Source: Nymphaea colorata (Eukaryota; Streptophyta; Magnoliopsida; Nymphaeales; Nymphaeaceae). Taken from it: a stretch of DNA of 64,000 nt. The notes beneath the pieces are model-generated. The model ran no database searches. It was not told where the DNA came from and saw only the letters and a program-made list of their open reading frames with translations. The translations under genes and the position numbers were made by a program. Shown here one piece after another: positions 36,701 through 42,631 of this stretch (its first letter is position 1; every line of letters begins with the position of its first letter). Location of the stretch: the NCBI RefSeq assembly GCF_008831285.2, contig NC_045143.1:13408151-13472150 (forward strand), read 5' to 3'.

Positions 36701-39607
36701 TGACATTGCAAGAAAACCAGATATAGATACAAATTTATATCTCATACACAAAACACTCTGTCAAGAGAGCTCTTTTCATACTAAATCAACAGGAGCTTGA
36801 GGTCTAAGGCACAAAAAATTGTCATTCACACACTCAACAGGAGGCTTCAAAGAAGCATACATAGGAGAGGACCGTTTAGGACCTTAAATATACAAAATGA
36901 GGAGCCACCAGAATCTTCAGCATCTAGAAATCCAGCGGTTAGAGAGTCCAACAACTCTCTCAACTGACAACTCTCAGCAATAAAAAGTACAAAAATAAAA
37001 TGAGAAAGTACAAAAAAGAAGAAAAATGAAGACATAAAAAAGATGATAAAAAACTAATTCCTAACAACCCCCTCAAACTTAGGGTGAAGTCACCAAAATT
37101 TTGCTAAGAAGAAAAGTAGAAAAAGCAGATCCAAGCCCTTTGGTGAAGAAATCAGCTGGTTGATATTCTAATGGAACATAACGTAACTCAATTGTTTCCT
37201 TTAGAATTTTTTTCCTGCACAAAACGACAATCCATGTCAACGTGCTTTCTCATCTCATGGAATGTACAATAAACTGGCAATATAAAGAGCACTTCTGTTA
37301 TCACAGCATAGCTTGGGAGGGCCTTCAAGATTGACTCCTATATCATCGACTAGATCCCTTAACCGGATAATCTGCATAACAGTTGAGGCCATAGCTTGAT
37401 ATTCTGCTTTTGTAAATGACAAAGAGACCTTCTATTGCTTCTTGCATCTCCACGAAATTAGAAATGAACTTAGGAATACACAAAAAATGAGTAGTAGGGT
37501 GTCGATTATTGGGATTCACCTCCCCAATAAGCATTTGTAAACACATTGAATTCATCATGTAAACGTATAATTTCTGGTGGATTGACAAATTTCCAAATTG
37601 CATGTAGGAGGTTGTTAGTATCCTCTTTAGCAACTTCTTGTAATCATGTCCTCCTCCACTGCTTCGGATAGGTGAACAAATTGATGCCACTTTAGATGAC
37701 ATTGACCAGGTTATTCCAGACTCTGAATGAGGATGAAGATAGAAAACTAGCAGCTAGAAAGATGGTGGACCAACATTTTAATAAAGTGCACCATCATCAT
37801 GAAGAAAAAACAAGGGAACATCTGACCAATATGTTGAAAATTTAAGTTCCTTCTCTTTTTATAGTTGACAACTAATGAGCATTTTGAGGACATTAATATA
37901 TTTTGTATGCTCCAGCTCTATGAAAACAATGACAAACATTGATCTTAGAAATATTTTGTCATCATCAAATATGATTATGTTATTCATTATTGATTGATTG
38001 ATGGACCATGTTTACATGGGAATGGTTCAATTTGCTTGTTGAATATAATATTTAGCACCGCAATCATTCGGTTTCTTTTTCTTTCATATAGCTTAAAATG
38101 TCAAGACATGCCTAGGCTATAGGTGCTACTAAATATCTAGGCTCCACTCTTACCGACATAGCTTATAAGGATCATAGAGGAGGACAAAGAATTCAAGGCA
38201 ACCAATAAGGCCTGTAGAACAACTAAGAAACTTAAACACACTCAATAACAAGAAAGGGCGAGCATTCACATACCTGACTAGCATAGCTAGTCACTGTTGA
38301 TTTTCCATTAGTTCCAGAAATCGCTAAAACTGCAGTTTCTTTGTGCAAAACCTCAGCTGCAAAGTCCAGTTCAGACATTACTTCCTTTCCCTGAAATGCA
38401 GTATTGACAATGGTATGCAAGTGAGCAGTATTGACAATGGCAATGAATTCATTATTGACAGTCATAAGTCATTAGAATGGAAAAAAAGAAAGGGATAAAA
38501 ATATATACAGCAGCTTTGGAACATGGGAAGTCATACAGATTCTAGCAATCCTGCTAAGCCATAGGTCTCAAGAGGAACCCCAGGTGAGACCACCACTCTA
38601 TCGGCATCCTTCAGGAAGTCTGCACCGGAAGGTGCAAGAACTGTTCGCAAGCGTGTATATTTTTGAAACAAAGGATCAACCTGAAAGTAACTTCTAGCAT
38701 TAATAAGAAAATTTGGAACCCAAAATTTCAAAATTTCAAACAGCTAATAGCCATACTTCCAGTGGAAGCAGATTCTCATTTCTATCAATAGCAAGGACAG
38801 ATGCTCCTCTTGCAAGTGCAAGTTCAGCAGCTGCCTTTCCAGAAGCACCTAGCCCCAGTATCTGCAAATGGACATGAAATGAAAAAAAAAAAAAAAAAGT
38901 CAACACAATTTATCCGTTTAGTAAAATTGAGAGATGTAAAAAAGATGACGTGATGAAAAGTTGAGTCAAAAATCATCCTTTCAGTATTATCATTAACAAT
39001 CAGACATATTACTTAGGTCATAGGTTTGAACAATTTAACTGCATAATGCATATTTAACACTGTCACTAACATACACTGTTTTTGGGCCGTAGATTGGAGC
39101 TTCTCTCATAATCAGTTCTAACAGTCATCCAATATGAAACTCAAATCAAGTCAATCATTTTTTGGTTTCAAAAAATCAATGGTGTATAGAACACTAAAAA
39201 TTTTGGTAATAGAAAGATCAATATGTTTAATGAAAATAACTTGAATTAAAACATGATTTATACTAAATTAATAATCATAAACATGTTACCATGTTGACTT
39301 GAATTTAGGTGGTATTGTTTATACATATATATATATATATATAAGCAAAATCCAGAAATTTAGGGGGAAAACCAGGGAAAAAAACAAACTGGCAAAAAAA
39401 AAATTCATTGATTCTTACAAGTTACAACCATTCGCAAAGCATGAAAAACAGGTGAAATTAAGATGATAAATAGGTACTCACAGCGACAGTTTGACCATCA
39501 AGGTCCTTTTGTGTTAGTCCGTGATTCTTACTTGTTGCCGTTACTAGCAAGCAATATCTTGGCCTGTGAACCATCACTTTACATCCACATGGAATCTTGC
39601 ATATCAT
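710..39607 (-). CDS. MurD: MurD-type UDP-N-acetylmuramoylalanine--D-glutamate ligase, 13 exons
   Basis: Adds D-Glu to UDP-MurNAc-L-Ala in peptidoglycan synthesis; in plants the pathway is plastid-linked. Exons (minus strand, in order): 39482-39607, 38757-38861, 38537-38680, 38274-38390, 35943-36047, 35638-35700, 35425-35551, 26833-26915, 26528-26744, 16374-16501, 7419-7496, 5504-5624, 710-813. They total 1518 nt, join in phase with no stop, and give 505 aa (bacterial MurD is about 440, so an N-terminal extension of about 40). Motifs seen: Rossmann GLGASG (45-50), P-loop GTNGKST (151-157), VEVSSYQLE with Glu204, [10 protein letters not shown] with His231, carbamylation-site Lys245, LSPLPHRMQ with Arg359, [12 protein letters not shown] (373-384), GGIAK, and [10 protein letters not shown] near the C-terminus. 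All catalytic positions expected for MurD are present. Twelve introns run from 76 nt to 10 kb, and four of the large ones contain transposons. An in-frame TGA lies just upstream of the chosen ATG, so the true N-terminus may come from another exon. Confidence 0.93.
958..1298. mobile_element. hAT-like MITE copy 1, TIR CTAAGTCACATGG
   Basis: The ends are perfect 17-bp inverted repeats (CTAAGTCACATGGGTAC and its complement). They are flanked by a perfect 8-bp direct repeat CTTATGGG at 950-957 and 1299-1306, the target-site length of hAT elements. There is no coding capacity. Subterminal CCGTACCC-type repeats sit inside both ends. It lies in the last intron of MurD. Confidence 0.8.
1380..2966 (+). 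pseudogene. Copia element A: RT-RNase H remnant
   Basis: This is the 3' half of a Ty1/copia pol. The RT part begins near 1560 ([14 protein letters not shown]-like) and continues through [22 protein letters not shown] and the catalytic [12 protein letters not shown]. RNase H/C-terminal blocks follow ([43 protein letters not shown]). There are frameshifts near 1700 and 2360 and an in-frame stop near 1543. Gag, protease and integrase are absent. It lies antisense inside the last MurD intron. Confidence 0.85.
2961..3235 (+). repeat. Probable 3' LTR of copia A
   Basis: It begins TGCTAAGA directly after a purine tract (AAGGGGGGC) that follows the pol stop, and ends ...ATGTTACA. No matching 5' LTR is seen, so the right boundary is inferred from the TG...CA ends only. 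Confidence 0.5.
3330..3602 (-). pseudogene. Copia gag (UBN2-type) remnant
   Basis: The minus strand encodes a stretch with the copia gag pattern: [16 protein letters not shown], then LASIG-like [15 protein letters not shown], then [16 protein letters not shown]. The next segment toward 3330 is broken by a stop. It abuts copia A in the opposite orientation, so it belongs to a different insertion. Confidence 0.6.
3712..4203. mobile_element. hAT-like MITE copy 2
   Basis: Terminal repeats are TTCTGTCACATGG at the left and the complement of CTATGTCACATGG at the right (10 of 13 alike). Near-identical 8-bp flanks AGTGGAAG (3704-3711) and AGTAGAAG (4204-4211) support transposition. It contains an AT microsatellite at about 3807-3860 and no gene. 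Confidence 0.7.
4328..4620. repeat. Short interspersed GTCAGATCTGA repeats
   Basis: At least seven variants of the motif (G)TCAGATCTGA or TTAGATCTGATT occur at irregular 30-50 bp spacing. They create a spurious repetitive ORF (DVRSE units). Probably an eroded tandem repeat within a MurD intron. Confidence 0.6.
5881..6076. repeat. Tandem duplication, two units of about 98 bp
   Basis: The unit starting CTTGTCATTT and ending TTTAACATC occurs at 5881-5979 and again at 5980-6076 with a few substitutions and small indels. It lies in the MurD intron between exons 12 and 11. Confidence 0.9.
6077..7418. other. Intronic sequence, no gene seen
   Basis: This is AT-rich MurD intron with a (TC)n/(CA)n/(TA)n stretch near 6917-6965. 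Nothing else is recognised. Confidence 0.5.
7497..9129. other. Intronic sequence, no gene seen
   Basis: This is the first part of MurD intron 10. There are no usable ORFs and no recognised transposon domain. Confidence 0.45.
9130..9665 (+). pseudogene. Copia element G: reverse transcriptase remnant
   Basis: Broken copia RT is readable on the plus strand: [16 protein letters not shown], then [20 protein letters not shown], then [11 protein letters not shown], with a frameshift and stops between the blocks. The catalytic YVDD block is eroded. Copia B starts 17 bp downstream, so B may have inserted beside or into this older element. Confidence 0.65.
9682..9804 (+). repeat. 5' LTR of copia B, truncated/rearranged
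   Basis: The first 120 bp (TGTTGACATATG...) match the 3' LTR. The match then stops at a segment carrying an 11-bp inverted repeat (TAGGGTGTTCC ... GGAACACCCTA, about 9805-9850). No TGGTATCAGAGC primer site is found, so U5 and PBS appear lost. Confidence 0.7.
10253..11303 (+). pseudogene. Copia B gag region
   Basis: Gag reads from ATGGCAGAA (stop three codons in) through [42 protein letters not shown] and a CCHC knuckle ([14 protein letters not shown]) at about 11023-11064. Stops interrupt at 10262, 10592 and 11303, the last where the element C homologue reads [11 protein letters not shown]. The longest open piece is 235 codons (10598-11305). Confidence 0.8.
11303..12540 (+). pseudogene. Copia B protease and integrase region
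   Basis: The protease begins with a damaged IVDSGAT block. Integrase shows CNVCQFAKH of the zinc domain, [17 protein letters not shown] and [12 protein letters not shown] of the catalytic core, and [22 protein letters not shown] short direct repeat (VKKLDPxSI twice, near 12390-12450) is an internal duplication. Stops and a small duplication of SVSKIT-coding DNA near 11510-11600 break the frame. Confidence 0.8.
12540..14588 (+). pseudogene. Copia B reverse transcriptase and RNase H region
   Basis: RT blocks are in order: [46 protein letters not shown](Q)[20 protein letters not shown] (catalytic DD) and [11 protein letters not shown]. RNase H follows with [10 protein letters not shown] and RSSEEVEYR. 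It is interrupted by a stop at 13454, a frameshift near 13490, a stop at about 14083 and a frameshift near 14380. Confidence 0.85.
14589..14828 (+). repeat. 3' LTR of copia B
   Basis: This 240-bp LTR, the same length as those of element C, runs from CGTTGACATATG to CTTCTACA. The expected 5' TG is CG here, one sign of decay. A purine tract (GAGAGGGAG) precedes it. Confidence 0.8.
14834..16373. other. Intronic sequence, no gene seen
   Basis: This is the rest of MurD intron 10 on the exon 10 side. It is AT-rich, with no recognised domain or clear repeat. Confidence 0.45.
16873..17214. mobile_element. hAT-like MITE, relative of copy 1 (inverted)
   Basis: The reverse complement aligns with MITE copy 1 along most of its length, including GAGTTATTGTTCATTAACAT and TGTACCCACATTTT. 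The ends (CTACGTCAAATGG at the left) are decayed versions of the CTAWGTCACATGG terminus. The target duplication is not clear. Confidence 0.65.
17750..18235 (-). pseudogene. Copia D RNase H remnant
   Basis: [15 protein letters not shown], then [24 protein letters not shown] and [14 protein letters not shown] are readable in two frames, with a frameshift between about 18000 and 18060. Confidence 0.8.
18236..18587. other. AT-rich insertion interrupting copia D
   Basis: About 350-400 bp with no coding signal separates the RT C-terminal block ([11 protein letters not shown]) from the RNase H SDAD block, where copia elements usually have about 60-100 codons of related protein. It is rich in T-runs. 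Its identity is unknown. Confidence 0.5.
18588..19199 (-). pseudogene. Copia D reverse transcriptase, downstream part
   Basis: [21 protein letters not shown] carries the catalytic [31 protein letters not shown] and [17 protein letters not shown] follow in a shifted frame. The upstream continuation is across element C at 24536 and above. Confidence 0.85.
19205..19444 (-). repeat. 3' LTR of copia C
   Basis: 240 bp, TGTTGACGGG...TTTCTACA on the minus strand. It is preceded by the purine tract GAGGGGGAG. The pol stop codon lies within its first bases. Confidence 0.95.
19439..21850 (-). CDS. Copia C pol: integrase C-terminus, reverse transcriptase, RNase H
   Basis: An open frame of 803 codons from a frameshift in the integrase core to the natural stop in the LTR. 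Order: [20 protein letters not shown] (integrase), [12 protein letters not shown], then an acidic linker. RT blocks [40 protein letters not shown] and the catalytic [12 protein letters not shown] follow, then RNase [20 protein letters not shown] and [10 protein letters not shown]. All expected catalytic residues of RT are visible. The annotated first Met is only where the frame opens; in an intact relative it would be part of one gag-pol polyprotein. Confidence 0.9.
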   Translation of the reverse strand: MLNVTRAILFQRNLPKYYWGDAILTSVYLINRMPSRVLKGRTPYSMLPGSSQPFHLPPRVFGCVCFIHNHSPNVKKLDPKSIKGIFLGYSSTQKGYKCLDPTTGRLHITKDVAFLEHVSYFGENSLQGEKLMSKEEYSPTQEIQFTDFMDYRREENPVAKVLGKDEEGTTTDVHEQAKEGEHPMVTEQEGNRMFGQVYSKRRACTDKVIDDEEVTPNPNPTSSLDDPSRVQKQDVGREIQTGKEKEDLPIALRKGVRSCTQHPIGNFVSYSRLSTDYKCFVSSLAVVVIPRNATEAQGDTKWSHAMKEEMEALDRNQTWEVVDIPEAAHLVGSKWVYTVKYKPDGNIERYKARLVAKGFSQKYGIDYLETFAPVAKMKTVRVIISLAVLKGWEMCQLDVKNAFLNGDLEEEVYMCMPPGFEKPGKCCKLKKALYGLKQSPRAWFERLRLVMKKHGYKQGNGDHTLFVKRRESKVTLLLVYVDDMIVTGDDKEEIARSKGLLSTEFDLKDLGKLKYFLGIEIARSGTTLVLSQRKYTLDLLKETGKLGCRPASTPIDAGHKLGSKDGELLCEEAKGRYQRLVGKLIYLTLTRPDITFAVNVMSQFMHAPTDMHLKAVDRILCYLKKNPGKGLLYVEQRSIEVEGYSDADWADCVDIRRSTSGYCVYLGGNLVVWRSKRQDVCSRSSAEAEYRAVATGVSELLWLKILLTDIGIEIEGPMRMYCDNKSAINLANNPVLHDRTKHVEIDRHFIRERIDAKELMLPYMKSEDQTADVLTKALSVTPFERNVSKLGMFDMYAQLEGEC
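21763..23283 (-). CDS. Copia C gag C-terminus, protease and integrase
   Basis: 506 codons. Order: gag C-terminal half, CCHC knuckle [14 protein letters not shown], aspartic protease [13 protein letters not shown], integrase zinc region ([19 protein letters not shown]), SDVWGPSG and [10 protein letters not shown] 1-nt frameshift near 21885, in the block coding SYTPPQNG in relatives, diverts the end of this frame into the wrong phase. The upstream boundary is a TAG at 23284 that interrupts gag. Confidence 0.88.
   Translation of the reverse strand: MQYMTDKWENRVFLFLSGLNDDFENIRSQILNSDESFSIEDVYSRVEAEEQRRLLSSGRKGEEQSAYVSRAPVGTPRSSRKCTHCKKLGHTRDFCWDLYPEKKDSRGRSSSGKKPVSSATSLSDGKGSISAEQIRELRAYLSKIDVGQADTPDEVKINQALAVSGGEGTSYMGEWIVDSGATHHMTGNPKLFHDYKLSSGKERVSLAEGSFTSVAGKGSLSLLNNFLVHDALHVPHLPLNLLSVSKITKELKCELIFSEKRCVLQDLVTGKRIGIGLVSDGLYRLPIRVVTALMSAVSRTEKKEEECRQLFLFWHERLGHLPFGILKHLFPELCSSLNISMLSCDVCQFAKHVRASYPISNSRSNKAFSLVHSDVWGPSGIHSRGGFQYFITFIDDYSRCTFVYLLKDRSEVPHIIETFILLVENQYGNSVKTFRSDNAREYLCLTVEEFFRKRGIVHETSCSYTPLKMGLLRGKIVSCSMSPEPYCSKEISQNTIGVMQSLLVST
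23284..23790 (-). CDS. Copia C gag N-terminus
   Basis: It starts at the ATG of [12 protein letters not shown], the match to element B's start, and reads [30 protein letters not shown] and [19 protein letters not shown]. It ends at a TAG nonsense codon, after which gag continues in the same frame. The ORF could extend 11 codons upstream, but alignment with B favours this start. Confidence 0.85.
   Translation of the reverse strand: MADSSSSSVNTTLPDVVSARTDHVPVQVTTIQLTKENYSRWSAAITMGIAGRGRIAYVNGRKVEPAADGLAWDTWFLEDNQVKTWIVNSVSPDIQPLILRKKTARDMWIILEQIYGQKKRKVRVYQLMKDVYSLRQGALSVADFYAALKSKWEDLDYHSDIPWRCPHD
23840..24278 (-). other. GC-rich untranslated leader of copia C
   Basis: Between PBS and gag lies a strikingly GC-rich stretch of CCGCCG/GTCGCC-type repeats, unlike the AT-rich surroundings. 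Element B has a far less GC-rich leader at the same place. No coding role is seen; it may be structured leader RNA. Confidence 0.6.
24279..24290 (-). promoter_or_regulatory. Primer-binding site of copia C (tRNA-iMet)
   Basis: TGGTATCAGAGC directly follows the 5' LTR and is complementary to the 3' end of plant initiator-methionine tRNA, the usual copia primer. Confidence 0.95.
24291..24530 (-). repeat. 5' LTR of copia C
   Basis: 240 bp. It is identical to the 3' LTR except for one base (ACAAAGG here, ACAGAGG there, as read on the plus strand). Confidence 0.95.
24536..24700 (-). pseudogene. Copia D reverse transcriptase, upstream part
   Basis: Minus-strand [13 protein letters not shown] and, adjoining element [18 protein letters not shown]. 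This is the half of the RT motif that is completed on the other side of element C, which proves the nesting. Confidence 0.8.
25195..25497 (-). pseudogene. Possible copia gag scrap of element D
   Basis: A 100-codon frame contains [21 protein letters not shown], which resembles the N-terminal gag pattern (LxxxNYxxWxxxMxxxLxGxGL). It lies 150 bp downstream of a tRNA-iMet primer site in the right orientation. The match is short and the rest is unrecognisable. Confidence 0.4.
25646..25657 (-). promoter_or_regulatory. Second tRNA-iMet primer-binding site
   Basis: The minus strand reads TGGTATCAGAGC, preceded by TTGTTTCCTATA, as at the end of a copia 5' LTR. It probably marks the 5' end of element D. 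The LTR itself (above 25658) could not be matched to a partner. Confidence 0.6.
25658..26527. other. Intronic sequence, possible D 5' LTR
   Basis: AT-rich MurD intron 9 near exon 9. It may begin with the undefined 5' LTR of element D; nothing else is recognised. Confidence 0.35.
26831..26832 (-). other. GC splice donor of MurD intron 8
   Basis: Exon 8 ends ...CTCAAG and the 88-nt intron starts GCAAGT, matching the known AG|GCAAGT consensus of GC-AG introns. It ends TGCAG. The reading frame (LPGLK|MVMDKK) requires this junction. Confidence 0.85.
27678..27910 (+). repeat. 5' LTR of copia E
   Basis: TGTTGAATAATATTTG ... CAGCAACA, with a TC-rich tract near its 3' end. Confidence 0.93.
27911..27922 (+). 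promoter_or_regulatory. Primer-binding site of copia E (tRNA-iMet)
   Basis: TGGTATCAGAGC directly after the 5' LTR. Confidence 0.95.
28611..29406 (+). pseudogene. Copia E gag
   Basis: ATG of MDLEQQSNM, then [10 protein letters not shown] followed by a stop where the family normally has Trp. It continues as [37 protein letters not shown] and a CCHC knuckle [14 protein letters not shown]. At least four stops or shifts. Confidence 0.8.
29407..31429 (+). pseudogene. Copia E protease and integrase
   Basis: The protease block is altered to [12 protein letters not shown]; the family expects DSGAS, so the motif is lost. Integrase shows [32 protein letters not shown], the RTDNACEF block and [14 protein letters not shown]. 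There are stops near 30170 and 30400 and a shift near 30975. Confidence 0.8.
31430..32490 (+). pseudogene. Copia E reverse transcriptase and residual RNase H
   Basis: [32 protein letters not shown]-like [16 protein letters not shown] (catalytic DD), [13 protein letters not shown] and [20 protein letters not shown]. The text then jumps straight to [20 protein letters not shown]: about 100-150 codons including the SDAD and CDN blocks are missing. Confidence 0.85.
32515..32732 (+). repeat. 3' LTR of copia E
   Basis: It matches the 5' LTR with scattered substitutions and a shorter TC tract. It ends CAGCAACA just before GATAG. Confidence 0.93.
32985..33670. repeat. GGCCC/CCCGG-rich interspersed repeat region
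   Basis: Two GC-rich blocks (about 32985-33110 and 33500-33670) with repeated CAGGCC, GGGCCC and GGCTCGG words flank an AT-rich middle. They resemble the GC-rich arms of the repeat family at 44.8, 56 and 57.3 kb but lack its AT core. Possibly a related non-autonomous element. Confidence 0.4.
33980..34525 (+). pseudogene. hAT transposase remnant (DUF659 region)
   Basis: Plus-strand pieces in several frames: [15 protein letters not shown] (about 34079-34123), [21 protein letters not shown], then [35 protein letters not shown] and [11 protein letters not shown]. These follow the order of plant hAT proteins with a DUF659 domain. Several stops and shifts. No terminal repeats were identified around it. 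It lies in MurD intron 7. Confidence 0.75.
34560..35424. other. Intronic sequence with a 39-bp tandem duplication
   Basis: No gene is seen. A perfect 39-bp direct duplication (AACCAAATCTTGTATG...) occupies 35302-35379. Confidence 0.6.
36048..37060. other. Intronic sequence, possible copia F 3' LTR
   Basis: MurD intron 4. The part next to 37060 is likely the LTR of the copia scrap described at 37061-37420; its far edge is not visible. Confidence 0.35.
37061..37420 (-). pseudogene. Copia F RNase H remnant
   Basis: Minus-strand [41 protein letters not shown] and a decayed end. The purine tract TTTGAGGGGG follows, then TGTTAG, the start of an LTR. Only the last about 100 codons of pol survive. 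Confidence 0.75.
39320..39345. repeat. (TA)n microsatellite
   Basis: A short TA run in MurD intron 1. Confidence 0.8.
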
Positions 39608-39610
39608 AAT

Positions 39611-41390
39611 TTTCTCTGTGTTAAATCACCAGCAAAGAGCCTAACATTTAGAAACATAGAAGACTAAAAACATGAAACCTTAATTACAAATTCAAGTGAG
39701 CAAGAGAAAGAGAGATCTTGGCCCTTCCCCCCACAAAAACAAGATCAACGGGAACATTTACATGCCTAATAATCATATATGCAAATGGGTACCTGAAGCA
39801 TTTGCAATTCGTTTTATTTCTGACTGGTGTCCAAGGATTAATTAAATAGCAAATATACCACTGCAAGGAAAAGCTACTCTCTCCAATCGGAAAAAATGAT
39901 GGAGAAGGATTAAAAACAACAAAATCCATTAATAAACACTAAATCATTTTCAAGAAGCGACCCTAAGAGAAAGAGTGTTATTTACATTAACTATTTTCAG
40001 GAGTTCTTAGTCATTGTTTCATATATATTGGAATTTCTTCTCCAGTTTTTGTGAATTAGTGGATCCTCAATTCATGTACAGTATGTAGGATATGTAGGAT
40101 ACATGAAGCCTCGAATTTGTATTCAGTAATGTGCTGGAAGAAGAAGAAAGAAAATAGCATAAAAAGAAAATGGAAATTGATTCAAAACATCCTGCTGGAT
40201 TTCCAGAACTAGCTGGATCCAAGCACACTTTAAAGACGATCCAACTCACACCAAGCAAGAAATATTTGTCCAATCGCACAGGAAATAATGCTAGAGAAAA
40301 TGAAGACAAACTGAATTAGGATCAAAAGGATCGTAAATGCCCAGCATGGTATTCGCTAGTCGCAGACCTCACACAACACCCACCGTCGCAGAAACGTCGA
40401 AAACATCCGCATTGTTAACTTGCTCACGGGGAGAGGGTGAAGGTTCGCACGGTTTCCAAGCGAACGTGAAGGAAAAAGAATACAGGAAAAAAAAAATGCA
40501 AGAAGAGGCTCACTGTGTAGAACGAACGATGCCGACAAATTAGAAGCCGGAGGGATCAGAACCCAGCGCCTGCTGCTTACTCGACAGCGGTTCCTCCTCC
40601 CAGCAAAAGCCGGCATCATGAAATGCACAGCAGATTCAATGCTAGAGGGTCGACCATTGAACTCCATGGTCGACCATCCCCCAGAAACCACCACTACAGG
40701 GATCGGGTCCCTCCCACGGCGGGCGGGACGCTTTCGATACGTATCCCCCGGTTATAAACTAATGAAAAGTTACAGAAAGCTGCGCGACATTAGGATGTAT
40801 TACCAAAAGCGCTCAGTGTTTGAGAATTTACTCGTTACTGCTCAGTCGAGAAAGTAATTAACAAATAAATCACCATCTCAAACATGAAATTAGGGTTGTA
40901 GAATAAGCCGAGTTTGAGTTGTAAGAACTCAACTTGTCAGATTCCACTTGAGATTCCACTTGGCTCGACTACAAAACGAATGTTGAAATATATTGAGAAA
41001 ATAGTTAAACGAGTAGTGAAATGAGTTAATGAGTTAAAGCAAACGAGATAGGTTTAACAAAAACTAGTAAAAGAAGTTAAACAAGTCAGGCTTGAGCTCA
41101 ACATTGTATTGTCGAGTCAAGCTCAAGCCAATTCTATGGAGCTCAACTTAAGTTTGAGTCAAGCTCGAGCTCGACAATGGTGTATAGCCCATTGAAGGGT
41201 GATAGAAAACATTAAGTGACACATGGATAGTCGTAAATACCCTTGTGTATTGAATGAAGCCTTGGATATTGGCCATGAGGGAAATATTTTTGGTTGCACC
41301 AACTTTCAGGCCGAGCAATCTTGTTTATGAGGAAGGATCACCTCTAATTTGGACATAAGATGCATGGTCTGGATGCCTCTACTAGAATTT
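39611..41390. other. MurD upstream region
   Basis: Probable 5' UTR/promoter zone. The 40.35-40.75 kb part is richer in G+C than its flanks and holds the candidate extra first exon. No clear TATA box was assigned. Confidence 0.4.
40581..40667 (-). CDS. Candidate alternative first coding exon of MurD (transit peptide)
   Basis: An ATG-led stretch of 29 codons ends at CGA followed by GTAAGC, a fair donor. It would splice in phase 0 to an AG at 39596-39597, giving ...[17 protein letters not shown] and a 530-aa protein instead of 505. The peptide is basic, Ser/Ala containing and free of acidic runs late on, as transit peptides often are. It sits in the locally GC-richer 40.55-40.75 kb segment. An earlier in-frame ATG lies at 40692-40694. 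This is inference only; the shorter start at 39607 is equally open from sequence alone. Confidence 0.4.
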
Positions 41391-41399
41391 AGATGATTC

Positions 41400-41660
41400 T
41401 CAAAATGGAAGCAGGAGATACTTCTTTCGTCAAGTATGAAAAGGTGCTGCGGGAAGAATTGACTGCTTCCTTGATTGAAGAAGAGGAAAAGAAGAGGAAG
41501 TACGGCGTACCAAGTCCAGAGCAAAGTGGCTGATTGAAGGTGATAGGAAGTCATGTCATTTCCAGGCTGTTACAAGAGGGCGTCGTGCAAAAAATCATAT
41601 TGCCTCACTAGAATATAACAGAGGCACCCATTCAGGCCAGGAAACCATTAAAATGATTTT
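41400..41660 (+). pseudogene. LINE ORF2 scrap
   Basis: Plus-strand EELTASLIEEEEKKRK, then in another frame RAKWLIEGDRKSCHFQAVTRG and RRAKNHIASL. This matches the region between endonuclease and RT of plant L1-type LINEs (xxxWLxxGDxNTxFFHxxxxxRRxxNxI). Broken by a shift. Confidence 0.7.
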
Positions 41661-41972
41661 TTCTATATCTTGTTAGGGATGTCTGCAAGGTCTGGTGAAG
41701 TGCTTCCTAATTTGATGGAGGGGTCAAAAGTTAATGAAAGCCAAAATGCTGAATTCTCAAAATGTGGTTTTCAAGGATGATGTTGTTGGGTTCTTTGCAG
41801 CGGAACGACATCCTTGATCAGCTTTTTGTCTGCGCAGCGCGTTCACCAGTGGCACCTCCAACCGAGTGTCAATGCAGTAGCAACCACCACTGTTGATGAA
41901 GGAGAGGAAGAAGAAATATAGATTTATGGGTTTGCTTCTATGATGAGGCTCCGATTAGGGCGTTCAACCTGT

Positions 41973-42028
41973 AACCTTAGATGAGAAAATCGTTGGGCAT
42001 AACCTTAGATGAGAAAATCGTTGGGCAT
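41973..42028. repeat. 28-bp perfect tandem duplication
   Basis: AACCTTAGATGAGAAAATCG... occurs twice head to tail. Confidence 0.9.
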
Positions 42029-42544
42029 ATAACTGCAAGAGGACCTTCTTGCAATTCACACAATTCAAAGCATCAGTGAACTTGACGATGAGATGGTCAG
42101 ATTGCTTCTACTATTTATGGGTTTTTTTTAAATAGTTTTTTAATCTTTAGTTATGTGGATTTCTATAATTGGTTTATCTATCATAACTCAAATATTTAAT
42201 AGATTTTTTAATAAATTTAACATTAGTTAGAGGTTTTCTTCAAAAGGTTTTACCATCGTAACATGTTAAAACTTAGTTTTATGTCTTTACATAAAAATCA
42301 TCTAGAATTCTCTTGTAAAAAATGTTAGCAATCACATAAGCATTTGAAAGGTACATAAACACTCTCTTCTTGTTCAATCAATGAAATCAACCTGAATACT
42401 TTTAACCATATTGTTCAACTCAAATATTTAATAGATTTAACATTAGTTAGAGGTCTTCTTGTTCAACATGTATTAGCTTTCCAACATAGAAAAAGGTATA
42501 TTCGAATGTGCTCTCACTTTTCATATGTTTACATAATCCACAAA

Positions 42545-42557
42545 TAGGATCTCTCTT

Positions 42558-42591
<34 letters not shown>

Positions 42592-42598
42592 CCCCACC

Positions 42599-42631
<33 letters not shown>

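Noticed and set aside
37343-37702. 119-codon minus-strand frame
   Set aside because: Its frame differs from that of the copia RNase H blocks in the same DNA, and it contains no recognisable domain.
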